A program made the position numbers and the translations under genes. Source: Paenibacillus_AR mesotrionivorans (GTDB lineage: Bacteria > Bacillota > Bacilli > Paenibacillales > NBRC-103111). From it: 64,000 nt of DNA. Every line of letters begins with the position of its first letter. Within the stretch, counting starts at the first letter, position 1. This document shows, piece by piece, positions 1 to 7,008 of this stretch. Location of the stretch: assembly GCF_046098205.1 (NCBI RefSeq), contig NZ_JBJURJ010000015.1, positions 124,001 to 188,000 on the forward strand. The letters run 5' to 3'. A model generated the notes under the pieces. That model searched no databases. It saw only the letters and a program-made list of their open reading frames with translations, and had not been told where the DNA came from.

Positions 1-394
1 ATGCTAGTGGATGGGGGAGGGCGGGCCGCTGGACGGGCGCCCTTTTTGTATATTTCCATCCGGTTTGCCGCCGCCTAAACTGTACCTGCCCCGTACCTAT
101 CTCGTACCTATCTCGTACCTGTCCCGAACGGACCGACGTTCCGCTATTTCGCGGAAAAACGGGGTTTTCACATTTTCGCGGACCGTAGAGCCGTTAAATG
201 GGGGAGGAGCACCCGAATGAAGGCTACTGGGGGCAAATAGCGTCTCCTGTGTCCGCGAAAGTCATAGAAGGCGGAAAATTCCCCCAATAGCGTACCGTGG
301 GTCCGTTGGAGCCTGGGGGCACCGGGCAACAGCTAAGAGGTGCGCATCCTCAGTGATCCAGCACCTCTCTCTTCGCCATATAGATGAAAAATTA
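1..394. repeat. Non-coding region with short repeats
   Basis: No convincing gene is present; the short open frames lack ribosome-binding sites. About 82-126 holds tandem copies of an 11-bp unit of the type GTACCTATCTC. About 130-190 contains TTCGCGG/CCGCGAA-type inverted words that recur near 250. An 8-bp inverted repeat pairs 336-343 with 361-368 around a 17-nt loop, without a T-run. This resembles the repeat-rich spacers common in Paenibacillus genomes. Confidence 0.5.
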
Positions 395-417
395 AATAGT
401 TGCAAAAGTCAACTATT
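395..417. promoter_or_regulatory. Palindromic operator of the MarR regulator
   Basis: Perfect 8-bp arms AATAGTTG and CAACTATT are separated by 7 nt (caaaagt), ending 30 bp before the MarR start. An almost identical site lies before arsM at 927-947, so this is most likely the autoregulatory operator of the MarR protein. Confidence 0.7.
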
Positions 418-447
418 ATATGCTACCATATGGGCAGGTGATCAAAC

Positions 448-906
448 ATGGAATTCAGCTCCGCTCAGGTGAATGTCAGGGAAACCTTGCAGCTTCTCGT
501 CCGTCGCTTTGGCTTGCTCCAGAAGGACAGTGCCCAATGCTGCGGCGTCTCCGTTATCCAAAGCCACATTATCTACGAGATATCCAGACGCTCCCGTCTC
601 TCGCTGAATGATCTGTCCGAGGCGCTAAACGTGGATACCAGCACCTTAAGCCGGCAGGTGCAGCAGCTGGTGGAGGCCGGATTGGTCGGCCGCCATCCTG
701 ATCCGCAGGACCGGAGGTACGTAGTGCTCTCTCTCACGGATGCCGGCAATCAGCAGGCTGAGGCTGTCTCAGGACTGATGGAGGATTACATACGAAATCT
801 GTTCCAGCATGTGCCTCCGGATAAACAGGCGCAGGTCCTCGAAAGTCTGCAGCTTCTCAGTGATGCCATGGGCAAAAGCCCCAATTGCTGTACGCCTCCC
901 CTTTAA
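448..906 (+). CDS. MarR-family regulator linked to arsM
   Basis: A 152-residue winged-helix MarR protein. The helix-turn-helix and wing cover roughly residues 50-105 and include a typical DPQDRR wing. The ATG follows an AGGTGAT ribosome-binding site. Vicinal cysteines occur at C31-C32 in the N-terminal helix (AQCCGVS) and again at C147-C148 near the C-terminus. Paired thiols are a plausible As(III) sensor. A palindrome precedes this gene and is repeated before arsM, which follows after 65 bp, so the protein probably represses both. The family call is solid. Arsenite sensing is inferred from the cysteines and the neighbour. A separate, canonical ArsR lies 1 kb downstream, so the two arsenic modules appear to have independent regulators. 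Confidence 0.85.
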   Translation: MEFSSAQVNVRETLQLLVRRFGLLQKDSAQCCGVSVIQSHIIYEISRRSRLSLNDLSEALNVDTSTLSRQVQQLVEAGLVGRHPDPQDRRYVVLSLTDAGNQQAEAVSGLMEDYIRNLFQHVPPDKQAQVLESLQLLSDAMGKSPNCCTPPL

Positions 907-926
907 TGGGGAGTTTATAATCCTAT

Positions 927-947
927 ATAGTTGCAAAAATCAATTAT
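927..947. promoter_or_regulatory. Second copy of the MarR operator, before arsM
   Basis: ATAGTTG, a 7-nt spacer (caaaaat), then CAATTAT: the same architecture as 395-417 with one arm mismatch. It lies 25 bp before the arsM start, suggesting that the MarR protein controls arsM separately from its own gene. Confidence 0.6.
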
Positions 948-971
948 TGATGAAAACAAGGAGTGAGGAGA

Positions 972-1766
972 ATGAATCAATTCAGTCATGATGAAATCAG
1001 GCAGGCGGTACGCAAGAGGTACAAAAGCATTGTTTTGCAATCTGGCGCGGAGAGAAGCTGCTGCTCGGGAGGAGAGGCGGCTGGGTCCTGTGCCGCTCCC
1101 GACGAGGTTTCGGCAAAGCTGGGGTATTCCTCAGAGGAGCTGGCGTCAGTGCCACAGGGTGCGAACCTGGGTCTCGGCTGCGGCAACCCTCAGGCAATCG
1201 CAGCGCTTAGGCCGGGCGAAACAGTCCTTGATTTGGGCAGCGGCGGGGGCTTCGATTGTTTCCTGGCCTCCCGGCAGGTAGGTTCAGCAGGGCATGTAAT
1301 CGGTGTGGATATGACCCCGGAGATGGTGAGCCAGGCACGACGGAATGCGCTGAAAGGCGGCTTTGCCAACACAGACTTTCGGCTGGGAGAAATTGAGCAT
1401 CTGCCGGTGGCTGACGGGACGGTGGATGCCATTATTTCCAACTGTGTGATCAATTTGTCTCCAGATAAGCCGCAGGTTTACCGTGAGGCTTATCGTGTGC
1501 TCAAACCGGGCGGGAGAATCGCGGTATCGGATGTGGTTGCATCAGTCCCATTGCCGGAAGAAGTGAAGGGAGATATGGACGCCCTCTCAAGCTGCATCTC
1601 CGGGGCATCCACCGTGGACGAATTGGAGCAAATACTGAAAGATAGCGGGTTTTCCCATATCAGCATTGAGCCTAAGGATGAATCCAAGGCATTCATCAAG
1701 GACTGGGAGCCTTGCTCCAATTTGGAGGACTACGTTCTGGCAGCAGTGATTAAGGCGGTAAAATAA
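972..1766 (+). CDS. arsM: Arsenite S-adenosylmethionine methyltransferase ArsM
   Basis: A 264-residue cytoplasmic SAM-dependent methyltransferase that converts As(III) to methylated arsenicals. The SAM-binding motif I LDLGSGGG and the following GVDMTPEM motif are clear. Arsenic-binding cysteines occur in the N-terminal CCSGG segment, in the central SNCVINL segment that is diagnostic for ArsM, and in DALSSCISG. The ATG at 972 is preferred because AAGGAG lies 8 nt upstream; an in-frame GTG at 963 would overlap that site. The gene sits 65 bp behind a MarR regulator with the same operator in front, and a terminator follows, so it is a short separate unit from arsR-acr3-arsC. Length and motifs are normal for the family. 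Confidence 0.93.
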   Translation: MNQFSHDEIRQAVRKRYKSIVLQSGAERSCCSGGEAAGSCAAPDEVSAKLGYSSEELASVPQGANLGLGCGNPQAIAALRPGETVLDLGSGGGFDCFLASRQVGSAGHVIGVDMTPEMVSQARRNALKGGFANTDFRLGEIEHLPVADGTVDAIISNCVINLSPDKPQVYREAYRVLKPGGRIAVSDVVASVPLPEEVKGDMDALSSCISGASTVDELEQILKDSGFSHISIEPKDESKAFIKDWEPCSNLEDYVLAAVIKAVK

Positions 1767-1777
1767 GCGAATGCAAG

Positions 1778-1812
1778 AAGCCCGTCCGGTTATGGACGGG
1801 TTTAGTTTATTT
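1778..1812 (+). terminator. Rho-independent terminator after arsM
   Basis: A 10-bp stem (1778-1787 with 1794-1803, AAGCCCGTCC / GGACGGGTTT), a 6-nt loop and a T-rich tail. It separates arsM from the arsR operon. Confidence 0.85.
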
Positions 1813-1814
1813 TG

Positions 1815-1860
1815 GGTCTTTTAAATATAATCATTTAATTATATAATAATATAAGAATCT
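1815..1860 (+). promoter_or_regulatory. Probable arsR promoter and operator
   Basis: Very AT-rich segment containing TATAAT at 1842-1847 with a weak -35 (TTTTAA-like) near 1819. The imperfect dyad ATAATCATTTAATTAT is of the kind ArsR repressors bind. It lies 20-65 bp before the arsR start. Confidence 0.5.
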
Positions 1861-1880
1861 GATTGAAGGGGGAAGCTGCT

Positions 1881-2201
1881 TTGGTATCCATTGGGCAATT
1901 GGCCGATGAGCTTAAACTAACCGGAGACAAAACCAGGCTAACCATCCTTTCTTATCTCAAGGAGAGGGAATGCTGCGTGTGCGAGCTTGCGGCGCTTTTG
2001 CAAACCAGCCAGCCCAATATAAGCCAGCATATGCGGAAGCTGCGGGACGGCAAGCTGGTCAAGGAGACCCGGAGAGGGCAATGGATCTACTATTCGCTGG
2101 ATCTGGCGGATAAGCCCTATCTGGTGGAGCTGCTGAAGGTGCTGCCCAGCCAGCAAGCGAATTTGGATGAGGTATGCGGCGACAACTGTTGTGATGAATG
2201 A
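1881..2201 (+). CDS. arsR: Arsenical resistance repressor ArsR
   Basis: An ArsR/SmtB winged-helix repressor of about 106 residues. The metal-binding motif in the recognition-helix region reads ECCVCEL, matching the family ELCVCDL with both As(III)-coordinating cysteines, plus one extra adjacent cysteine. The helix-turn-helix continues through QTSQPNISQHMRKL. Further cysteines near the C-terminus (CGDNCCDE) may add ligands. The TTG at 1881 is chosen because AAGGGGG lies about 8 nt upstream; an in-frame TTG at 1863 would place the binding site inside the gene. It leads an arsR-acr3-arsC operon. Binding of arsenite would release the promoter just upstream. Confidence 0.92.
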   Translation: MVSIGQLADELKLTGDKTRLTILSYLKERECCVCELAALLQTSQPNISQHMRKLRDGKLVKETRRGQWIYYSLDLADKPYLVELLKVLPSQQANLDEVCGDNCCDE

Positions 2202-2219
2202 GTAGAAGGAGCTTTTGCC

Positions 2220-3290
2220 ATGGACATGATACCGCAAAAACGCCTGTCCTTTCTGGACCGGTATCTAACTCTCTGGATTTTTTTGGCCATGGGAGCCGGA
2301 CTTGCACTTGGGAACCTGTTTCCCGCGTTTGTTGATTTGCTGAACCGGTTCCAGATCGGGACAACCTCGATTCCTATTGCGGCGGGGTTAATTCTGATGA
2401 TGTACCCGCCCCTTGCCAAGGTCCGCTACGAGGAACTGGGGAAGGTGTTCCGGAACGGCAAAATTCTGGGTTTATCCCTGGTCCAAAACTGGGTGATCGG
2501 CCCCATCCTGATGTTTATCCTGGCCATTGTGTTCCTGCGGGATTACCCGGAGTATATGGTAGGCCTGATTATGATCGGTCTGGCCCGGTGCATTGCCATG
2601 GTGATTGTCTGGAACGACCTTTGCCGTGGGGATACGGAATACGCGGCGGGGCTGGTGGCGTTTAACTCCATCTTCCAGGTCCTGTTCTATTCAGTCTATA
2701 CCTACCTCTTCATTACATGGCTGCCGGGCTGGTTCGGTCTCGAGGGGATGGCTGTGGACATTTCCATGGGGGAGGTGGCCAAAAGTGTGTTTATCTACCT
2801 GGGTGTGCCTTTCCTGGCTGGCTTTCTGACCCGGTTCATCGGGACCAAAGTGAAAGGGCGCGTCTGGTATGAGAAGACGGTGCTCCCCAAAATCAGCCCC
2901 ATTACCTTGATTGCCCTGCTATTTACCATTGTGATTATGTTCTCCCTGAAGGCGGACATGGTTCTGGAGCTGCCGCTGGATGTGGTGCGGATCGCCATCC
3001 CGCTGCTCATTTATTTTGTGGTGATGTTTCTGGTTTCCTTTCTTATGGGCAAAAAAGCGGGGGCCGGATATCCCGTCACCTCCACACTGGCCTTTACCGC
3101 CGCCAGCAATAACTTTGAGCTCGCCATTGCCGTTGCGGTAGGCGTATTCGGGATTCATTCCGGTGCAGCCTTCGCTGCGGTCATCGGCCCGCTGGTGGAG
3201 GTGCCGGTGATGATCGGGCTGGTGAACGTCGCTTTATGGTTCCAACGCAAATATTTCCATACAACCCCGAAAAGGAGCAATCTGAAATGA
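2220..3290 (+). CDS. acr3: Arsenite efflux permease Acr3
   Basis: A 356-residue polytopic inner-membrane protein of the Acr3 (BART superfamily) type with about ten hydrophobic segments. It exports As(III) using the proton motive force. Diagnostic for Acr3 is the segment GLARCIAMVIVWNDL, which carries the conserved transport cysteine, and later the segment with SNNFELAIAVA. The ATG at 2220 has AGAAGGAG about 9 nt upstream. The stop overlaps the arsC start as ATGA, indicating translational coupling. It is sometimes annotated arsB in Bacillales, but the sequence is Acr3, not the unrelated ArsB family. Confidence 0.95.
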   Translation: MDMIPQKRLSFLDRYLTLWIFLAMGAGLALGNLFPAFVDLLNRFQIGTTSIPIAAGLILMMYPPLAKVRYEELGKVFRNGKILGLSLVQNWVIGPILMFILAIVFLRDYPEYMVGLIMIGLARCIAMVIVWNDLCRGDTEYAAGLVAFNSIFQVLFYSVYTYLFITWLPGWFGLEGMAVDISMGEVAKSVFIYLGVPFLAGFLTRFIGTKVKGRVWYEKTVLPKISPITLIALLFTIVIMFSLKADMVLELPLDVVRIAIPLLIYFVVMFLVSFLMGKKAGAGYPVTSTLAFTAASNNFELAIAVAVGVFGIHSGAAFAAVIGPLVEVPVMIGLVNVALWFQRKYFHTTPKRSNLK

Positions 3291-3709
3291 ACAAAAAGCT
3301 GGTTTACTTTCTCTGCACCGGCAACTCCTGCCGGAGCCAAATGGCGGACGGCTTCCTGAAGGCGTTGGGGAAGGACGAATTTGAAGTGAAAAGCGCCGGA
3401 CTGGAAGCCCATGGCCTTAATCCCCGCGCTGTCCGGGTCATGAAGGAGGCTGGGATTGACATTAGCGGCCATACCTCTGACGTGATTGATCCGGAGCTTC
3501 TGAACCGTGCGGATATGGTCATCACCTTATGCGGCCATGCTGACGAGCACTGCCCTGCCATTATGAACCCGGAGGTTGTGAAGTGGCATTGGGGCTTTGA
3601 CGATCCTGCCAAAGCAACGGGCACGGAGGACGAGATTCTGGAGAAGTTCCGCCAGGTCCGCAACGCGATAAAGGCCCGCATCCAACAGTTTGTGGTTGAC
3701 AAATCCTGA
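3287..3709 (+). CDS. arsC: Thioredoxin-coupled arsenate reductase ArsC
   Basis: A 140-residue low-molecular-weight phosphatase-fold arsenate reductase. It reduces As(V) to As(III), which Acr3 then exports. The P-loop is CTGNSCR with nucleophile C10. The two resolving cysteines fall at C82 and C89 (LCGHADEHC), the same positions as in the staphylococcal pI258 enzyme, so electrons should come from thioredoxin. The true start is the ATG at 3287, overlapping the acr3 stop by 4 bp and preceded by AAAGGAG. This is the last gene of the arsR operon. Confidence 0.96.
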   Translation: MNKKLVYFLCTGNSCRSQMADGFLKALGKDEFEVKSAGLEAHGLNPRAVRVMKEAGIDISGHTSDVIDPELLNRADMVITLCGHADEHCPAIMNPEVVKWHWGFDDPAKATGTEDEILEKFRQVRNAIKARIQQFVVDKS

Positions 3710-3724
3710 TGTTACCTATAAAAT
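3696..3724 (+). promoter_or_regulatory. Candidate promoter inside the end of arsC
   Basis: TTGACA at 3696-3701, 17 bp, then TAAAAT at 3719-3724. A transcript from here would cross the hairpin at 3789-3823 before reaching the efflux-pump gene at 3871. The match is good, but a chance match is possible. Confidence 0.45.
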
Positions 3725-3788
3725 CGTTTTGTTGGATCCGTACATATGTTTGCCTTATAGGCGGCAGATGCTGATCGCGAGTGAGGTT

Positions 3789-3823
3789 CAGGCGACCCGG
3801 AATCGGGCTGCCTGATTTTTTTT
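3789..3823 (+). terminator. Terminator between arsC and the efflux pump
   Basis: Outer stem CAGGC/GCCTG enclosing an inner CCCG/CGGG hairpin, followed by eight T. It ends the ars operon. It could also act as a leader attenuator for the pump if the promoter at 3696 is used. Confidence 0.8.
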
Positions 3824-3870
3824 GGCTTGACAAGCGTTAATGAATTGAAAAACGGAAAGGTTGGGCATAC

Positions 3871-5361
3871 GTGGAGAAGGCAAAACGCAACAACAAAACC
3901 TATATCCTGATCGGCGTGATCCTGGCGACATTCCTGGCGGCCATTGAAGGAACAATTATCGGCCCGGCAGGTCCCAGCATTGTCAGCGATCTGGGGAATA
4001 TCAACCTGCTCAGCTGGATTTTTACCTCCTATTTGCTGACAATGGCGGTCACCACCCCGATCTTCGGCAAGCTGAGTGATTTGTACGGCCGCAAGGCGGT
4101 ATTTATCATCGGGTGTGTACTCTTCTCCCTGGGGTCGCTTATGTGTATGTTTGCGCACAATATGGAGTCGCTGATTCTCTACCGGGCTATCCAGGGAATT
4201 GGGGCAGGCGCCCTCACCCCGGTTACCTTTACGATTATCGGGGATACCTATGAAGCAGAGGAGCGGGGCAAAATCCAGGGGGTCATCAGCTCCGTCTGGG
4301 GAATCTCCTCCTTGGTCGGTCCGCTGCTGGGCGGTTATGTTATCACCTATTTCGGATGGGAATGGATTTTTGGCTTTAATGTCCCGTTTGCCATCCTGGC
4401 GGTATTCTTTATTGCCCGCTACTTGAAGGAAGAGCCCCGCAATCAGACCGTACGACTGGATTGGGCGGGAGCCGTCACCTTCACAGCGGGAATGACAGCG
4501 CTGCTTCTGGTCATTACACTGGGCGGGCAATCCTTGGCCTGGTCCTCCCCATACCTGCTTCTGCTGGCTGCCGGGTCTGTGGTTTGCCTGGTCAGCTTCG
4601 TCCAGATCGAAATGCGTGTTCCCGAGCCGATGGTGCCCCTGAAGCTGTTCCGCATCCGGGCCATTCTGTTTTCGTGCATCGCCGCATTGTTGGTCAGCTC
4701 GCTGATCATCGGCTTAACCAGCTACCTGCCGCTGTGGGTGCAAGGAGTGCAGGGCGGAGATGCGGCCTCTTCGGGGCTGGCACTGCTGCCTATGTCTATC
4801 GGCTGGCTAATCAGCTCGATTATCGGCGGCCGGATTCTGTTCTCGCGGGGCTCCCGTCAGACCAGCCTCATCGGGCTTACGTTTGTGGTGGTAGGCGCTT
4901 TGGCTCTCATTGCCCTGCAAACAGACACGACTTACTGGTATCTGTCCATGTCTACCTTCCTCTATGGAGTGGGCTTTGGCTTCAGCACCATCGTGTTTAC
5001 GATTATTTCCCAATCGGCAGTCGGCTACCATTTGAGGGGCTCCTCCACAGCGCTGGTTACCTTCCTCCGAACCTTGGGGCAAACCATCGGCGCCGCGGTA
5101 TTGGGTTCTCTGCTCAGCAGCCGGATTTCCAGCGGAGCGGAAGCAGGCGGTTTGTATGCCCAAGGCATAACCCAGGGCGACATTAATTCCCTGCTGTCTC
5201 CCCATGGCCGCGAACTGAGTGAAACCGTAGCTGTGCTGCTCCGTGGTTTATTGAATCAGAGTCTGCATACCCTGTTTATCATAATGGCAGTCATTGCCGG
5301 GGTAGGCTGGCTGGTGGTCTGGGGGCTGCCCAACCGGGTTCCCAAGACAGAGACGGAATAA
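3871..5361 (+). CDS. MFS multidrug efflux transporter, DHA2 type
   Basis: A 496-residue major-facilitator protein with about 14 predicted membrane spans, as in the drug:H+ antiporter-2 (EmrB/QacA) group. Visible motifs are the loop 2-3 motif A GKLSDLYGRKAVF and, in span 5, the antiporter motif C region SLVGPLLGGY. The substrate cannot be read from sequence; drugs or other amphiphiles are usual. The GTG start at 3871 has GGAAAGG 10 nt upstream; no ATG fits better. It lies downstream of the ars genes but is separated by a terminator, so a link to arsenic is not implied. Confidence 0.9.
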   Translation: MEKAKRNNKTYILIGVILATFLAAIEGTIIGPAGPSIVSDLGNINLLSWIFTSYLLTMAVTTPIFGKLSDLYGRKAVFIIGCVLFSLGSLMCMFAHNMESLILYRAIQGIGAGALTPVTFTIIGDTYEAEERGKIQGVISSVWGISSLVGPLLGGYVITYFGWEWIFGFNVPFAILAVFFIARYLKEEPRNQTVRLDWAGAVTFTAGMTALLLVITLGGQSLAWSSPYLLLLAAGSVVCLVSFVQIEMRVPEPMVPLKLFRIRAILFSCIAALLVSSLIIGLTSYLPLWVQGVQGGDAASSGLALLPMSIGWLISSIIGGRILFSRGSRQTSLIGLTFVVVGALALIALQTDTTYWYLSMSTFLYGVGFGFSTIVFTIISQSAVGYHLRGSSTALVTFLRTLGQTIGAAVLGSLLSSRISSGAEAGGLYAQGITQGDINSLLSPHGRELSETVAVLLRGLLNQSLHTLFIIMAVIAGVGWLVVWGLPNRVPKTETE

Positions 5362-5396
5362 ACGAGAAACTCCGGTCATGAGGGAGTGGAGAGAAC

Positions 5397-5732
5397 ATGG
5401 AAACAAGAGAAGCAGCCATCCGGTATTGTTTGAGTCTGGGGAATGTCTATGAGGATTACCCCTTCAACGACGCCAACTGGACCCTGATGAGGCACCGGGG
5501 TAACCGGAAGGTGTTTGCCTGGATTTTCGAAAAAGAGGGCCATATCTGGATCAATGTGAAGTGTGAGCAGGGATTTCTGGAGCTGTGGAGGCAGATGTAT
5601 GCCTCCGTTATTCCCGCTTACCATCTGAACAAAAACCATTGGAATTCCATTATCCTCAACGGCTCGGTGCCGGAGGAGGATATCTGTGAGATGATCAGCC
5701 ACAGCTTCTCCCTTACGAAGGGGAAGAAATAA
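5397..5732 (+). CDS. MmcQ/YjbR-family protein
   Basis: A 111-residue protein of the MmcQ/YjbR family, which has a CyaY-like alpha/beta fold. The characteristic stretch from REAAIRYCLSL through VYEDYPF and the late KNHWNSIIL segment are recognisable. Members are small cytoplasmic proteins often called DNA-binding on structural grounds; no enzymatic role is established. The ATG has GGAG 8-10 nt upstream. It follows the efflux pump by 35 bp and may be cotranscribed with it. A strong terminator follows. Confidence 0.85.
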   Translation: METREAAIRYCLSLGNVYEDYPFNDANWTLMRHRGNRKVFAWIFEKEGHIWINVKCEQGFLELWRQMYASVIPAYHLNKNHWNSIILNGSVPEEDICEMISHSFSLTKGKK

Positions 5733-5747
5733 AAGGCATGTAAAAGA

Positions 5748-5789
5748 GCCGCCGGATGCCCATCAAGGGTCCTGGCGGCTTGTTTTTTT
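5748..5789 (+). terminator. Terminator after the YjbR-like gene
   Basis: Stem AGCCGCC/GGCGGCT (5748-5754 with 5774-5780), extended by partial inner pairing, followed by TGTTTTTTT. Confidence 0.85.
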
Positions 5790-5813
5790 ACGGTATGCGG
5801 GTCTATCAAAATC

Positions 5814-5822
5814 TGGTATAAT
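5814..5822 (+). promoter_or_regulatory. Extended -10 promoter of the small toxin gene
   Basis: TGGTATAAT-type extended -10 (TATAAT at 5817-5822) without a clear -35. It would give a leader of about 50 nt before the toxin start at 5880. Confidence 0.55.
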
Positions 5823-5879
5823 TGAGTTAGTGCAGGCTTTCAGGGCGGTCGGCTATCCTCTCGGAAGGGAGGTGATGCC

Positions 5880-5963
5880 ATGGAGGTTTACCAAGCGTTG
5901 TCTTTGATGTTCATGTTCGGCATGTTCATCCTAGCCTTGCTTAACTACCTCAAAAAGAAATAG
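5880..5963 (+). CDS. Putative holin-like type I toxin (27 aa)
   Basis: A 27-residue peptide MEVYQALSLMFM followed by a single hydrophobic helix and a Lys-rich end (NYLKKK). It matches the putative holin-like toxin family (Hol_Tox), whose members begin with MEVYQALSLM and are membrane-acting type I toxins. An exceptionally strong AAGGGAGGTGAT site lies 7 nt before the ATG at 5880. The stop codon lies inside a hairpin at 5958-5996. Such toxins are normally silenced by an antisense RNA overlapping the 3' end; a candidate is listed at 5958-6083. Recognition rests on the N-terminal motif, gene size and local architecture. Confidence 0.8.
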   Translation: MEVYQALSLMFMFGMFILALLNYLKKK

Positions 5964-5996
5964 ACCGCCCTCGCCAAAGGTTAACGGTCTATTTTT
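5958..5996. terminator. Bidirectional terminator overlapping the toxin stop
   Basis: A 10-bp perfect stem AAATAGACCG / CGGTCTATTT (5958-5967, 5985-5994) with T-rich flanks on both strands. It could end the toxin mRNA, or the antisense RNA coming from the right. Confidence 0.7.
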
Positions 5997-6046
5997 GAGC
6001 CAGTTTACCTGAAGCCGACCGCCTTTCAAGCGGTTGCTGCACAATC

Positions 6047-6075
6047 GAGGGGCTGTTCACGCAGTCCCTCTTTTT
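6047..6075 (+). terminator. Plus-strand terminator downstream of the toxin
   Basis: Stem GAGGGGCTG/CAGTCCCTC (6047-6055 with 6062-6070) followed by TTTTT. It is probably the distal end of the toxin transcript. Confidence 0.7.
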
Positions 6076-6117
6076 CTTATTCTACCCACAGTATAACATA
6101 CATATGTCTTTTTTGTC

Positions 6118-6861
6118 TTACCAATTCGGCGAATTGGCCAGCTTCAGGAGGGCTTGCGGGATATTGACCTCCTGGCTTAGAGGGGGAAGCAATTTCTCCA
6201 GAGCAGTTGTGTTATGGGTGACATCGGTTAATTTAATGGTTTCGATTTCCTTATGCAGCTTCTCCATCTTCATGTCCAGCGCCATGGCAGAACTCGCGGC
6301 GTCCGTCAGTTCATCCAGCAGGCGCTTGGGCACGTCGCCTTCGTACTTGTAGAAAATCTTGTGCTCCAGACTGGCCCAGAAATCCATGGCGATGGTGCGG
6401 ATTTGGACCTCTACATACACCAGCTCCTGCCGGTCCGACATAAATACGGGAACCTGGAGAATCAGGTGAAGGCTGCGGTAGCCGTTGGGCTTGGGGTTCT
6501 GGATGTAATCCTTCACCTCCACCACGGTAATATCCTCCTGGCTTTGCAGCATGCTGCTGATCCAATAGATATCCTCGGTGAAGGAGCAGGTTATACGCAA
6601 ACCCGCGATATCCCGGATGTTCTCCTTGATGCTGGAAAGCGAATCGCCTACGCCCTTACGGGAAAGCTTCCTCAGAATACTCTCCGGCGATTTGACCCGG
6701 GACTTGGTATGCTCAATAGGATTATATTCATGCAAGGAATGAAATTCATCGTTCAAAATCCTTATTTTGGTTTCAAGCTCTTCCAGAGCAAACTTATACA
6801 TCATCATAAAGCGGGTCAGATTATTTTTGAGCGTTCTAAGCTGTTCAAGCTGGTTGTCCAT
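6118..6861 (-). CDS. relP: Small alarmone synthetase (RelP/YwaC type)
   Basis: A 247-residue single-domain GTP pyrophosphokinase that makes (p)ppGpp from ATP and GTP or GDP in the cytosol. It lacks hydrolase, TGS and ACT domains. Conserved blocks are NPIEHTKSRVKSPESI, the RDIAGLRI segment, the catalytic YRSLHL motif and VEVQIRTIAMDFWASLEHK. These resemble B. subtilis YwaC (SasA/RelP) more than YjbM (RelQ). The ATG at 6861 has AGGAG 7 nt upstream; an in-frame TTG at 6879 is less likely. The C-terminal extension after the core is somewhat longer than in YwaC. In Bacillales this class is induced by cell-envelope stress; no regulatory site was identified here. Confidence 0.92.
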   Translation of the reverse strand: MDNQLEQLRTLKNNLTRFMMMYKFALEELETKIRILNDEFHSLHEYNPIEHTKSRVKSPESILRKLSRKGVGDSLSSIKENIRDIAGLRITCSFTEDIYWISSMLQSQEDITVVEVKDYIQNPKPNGYRSLHLILQVPVFMSDRQELVYVEVQIRTIAMDFWASLEHKIFYKYEGDVPKRLLDELTDAASSAMALDMKMEKLHKEIETIKLTDVTHNTTALEKLLPPLSQEVNIPQALLKLANSPNW

Positions 6862-7008
6862 TTTAAGTCTCCTGTCCAAATCAAAGTCCTCGAAGCGGCT
6901 GCTTCACCTATGAGGATTCCTTGAGGTATGCCCTCATTTTATCATGCGGGCCATAGGCAAGTAAATTGTATGAAATTGGGCCGCGGTTTCCGAAGGGCAA
7001 TGGTTCCG

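Larger units (their letters stand above)
5958..6083 (-). ncRNA. Candidate antitoxin RNA of the holin-like toxin
   Basis: On the minus strand, TATACT (6095-6090) has AAGACA 18 bp upstream, which would start an RNA near 6083. It would run antisense to the toxin 3' region and stop at the bidirectional terminator 5958-5996, giving about 125 nt. This convergent overlap is the known plan of txpA/RatA-type loci. It also contains the GACCGCC/AAGCGGTT hairpin near 6016-6036. Prediction only. Confidence 0.4.

Noticed and set aside
3712..4530. 272-codon minus-strand open frame
   Set aside because: Antisense to the efflux-pump gene, and a Gln/Arg-rich product without similarity to known families.
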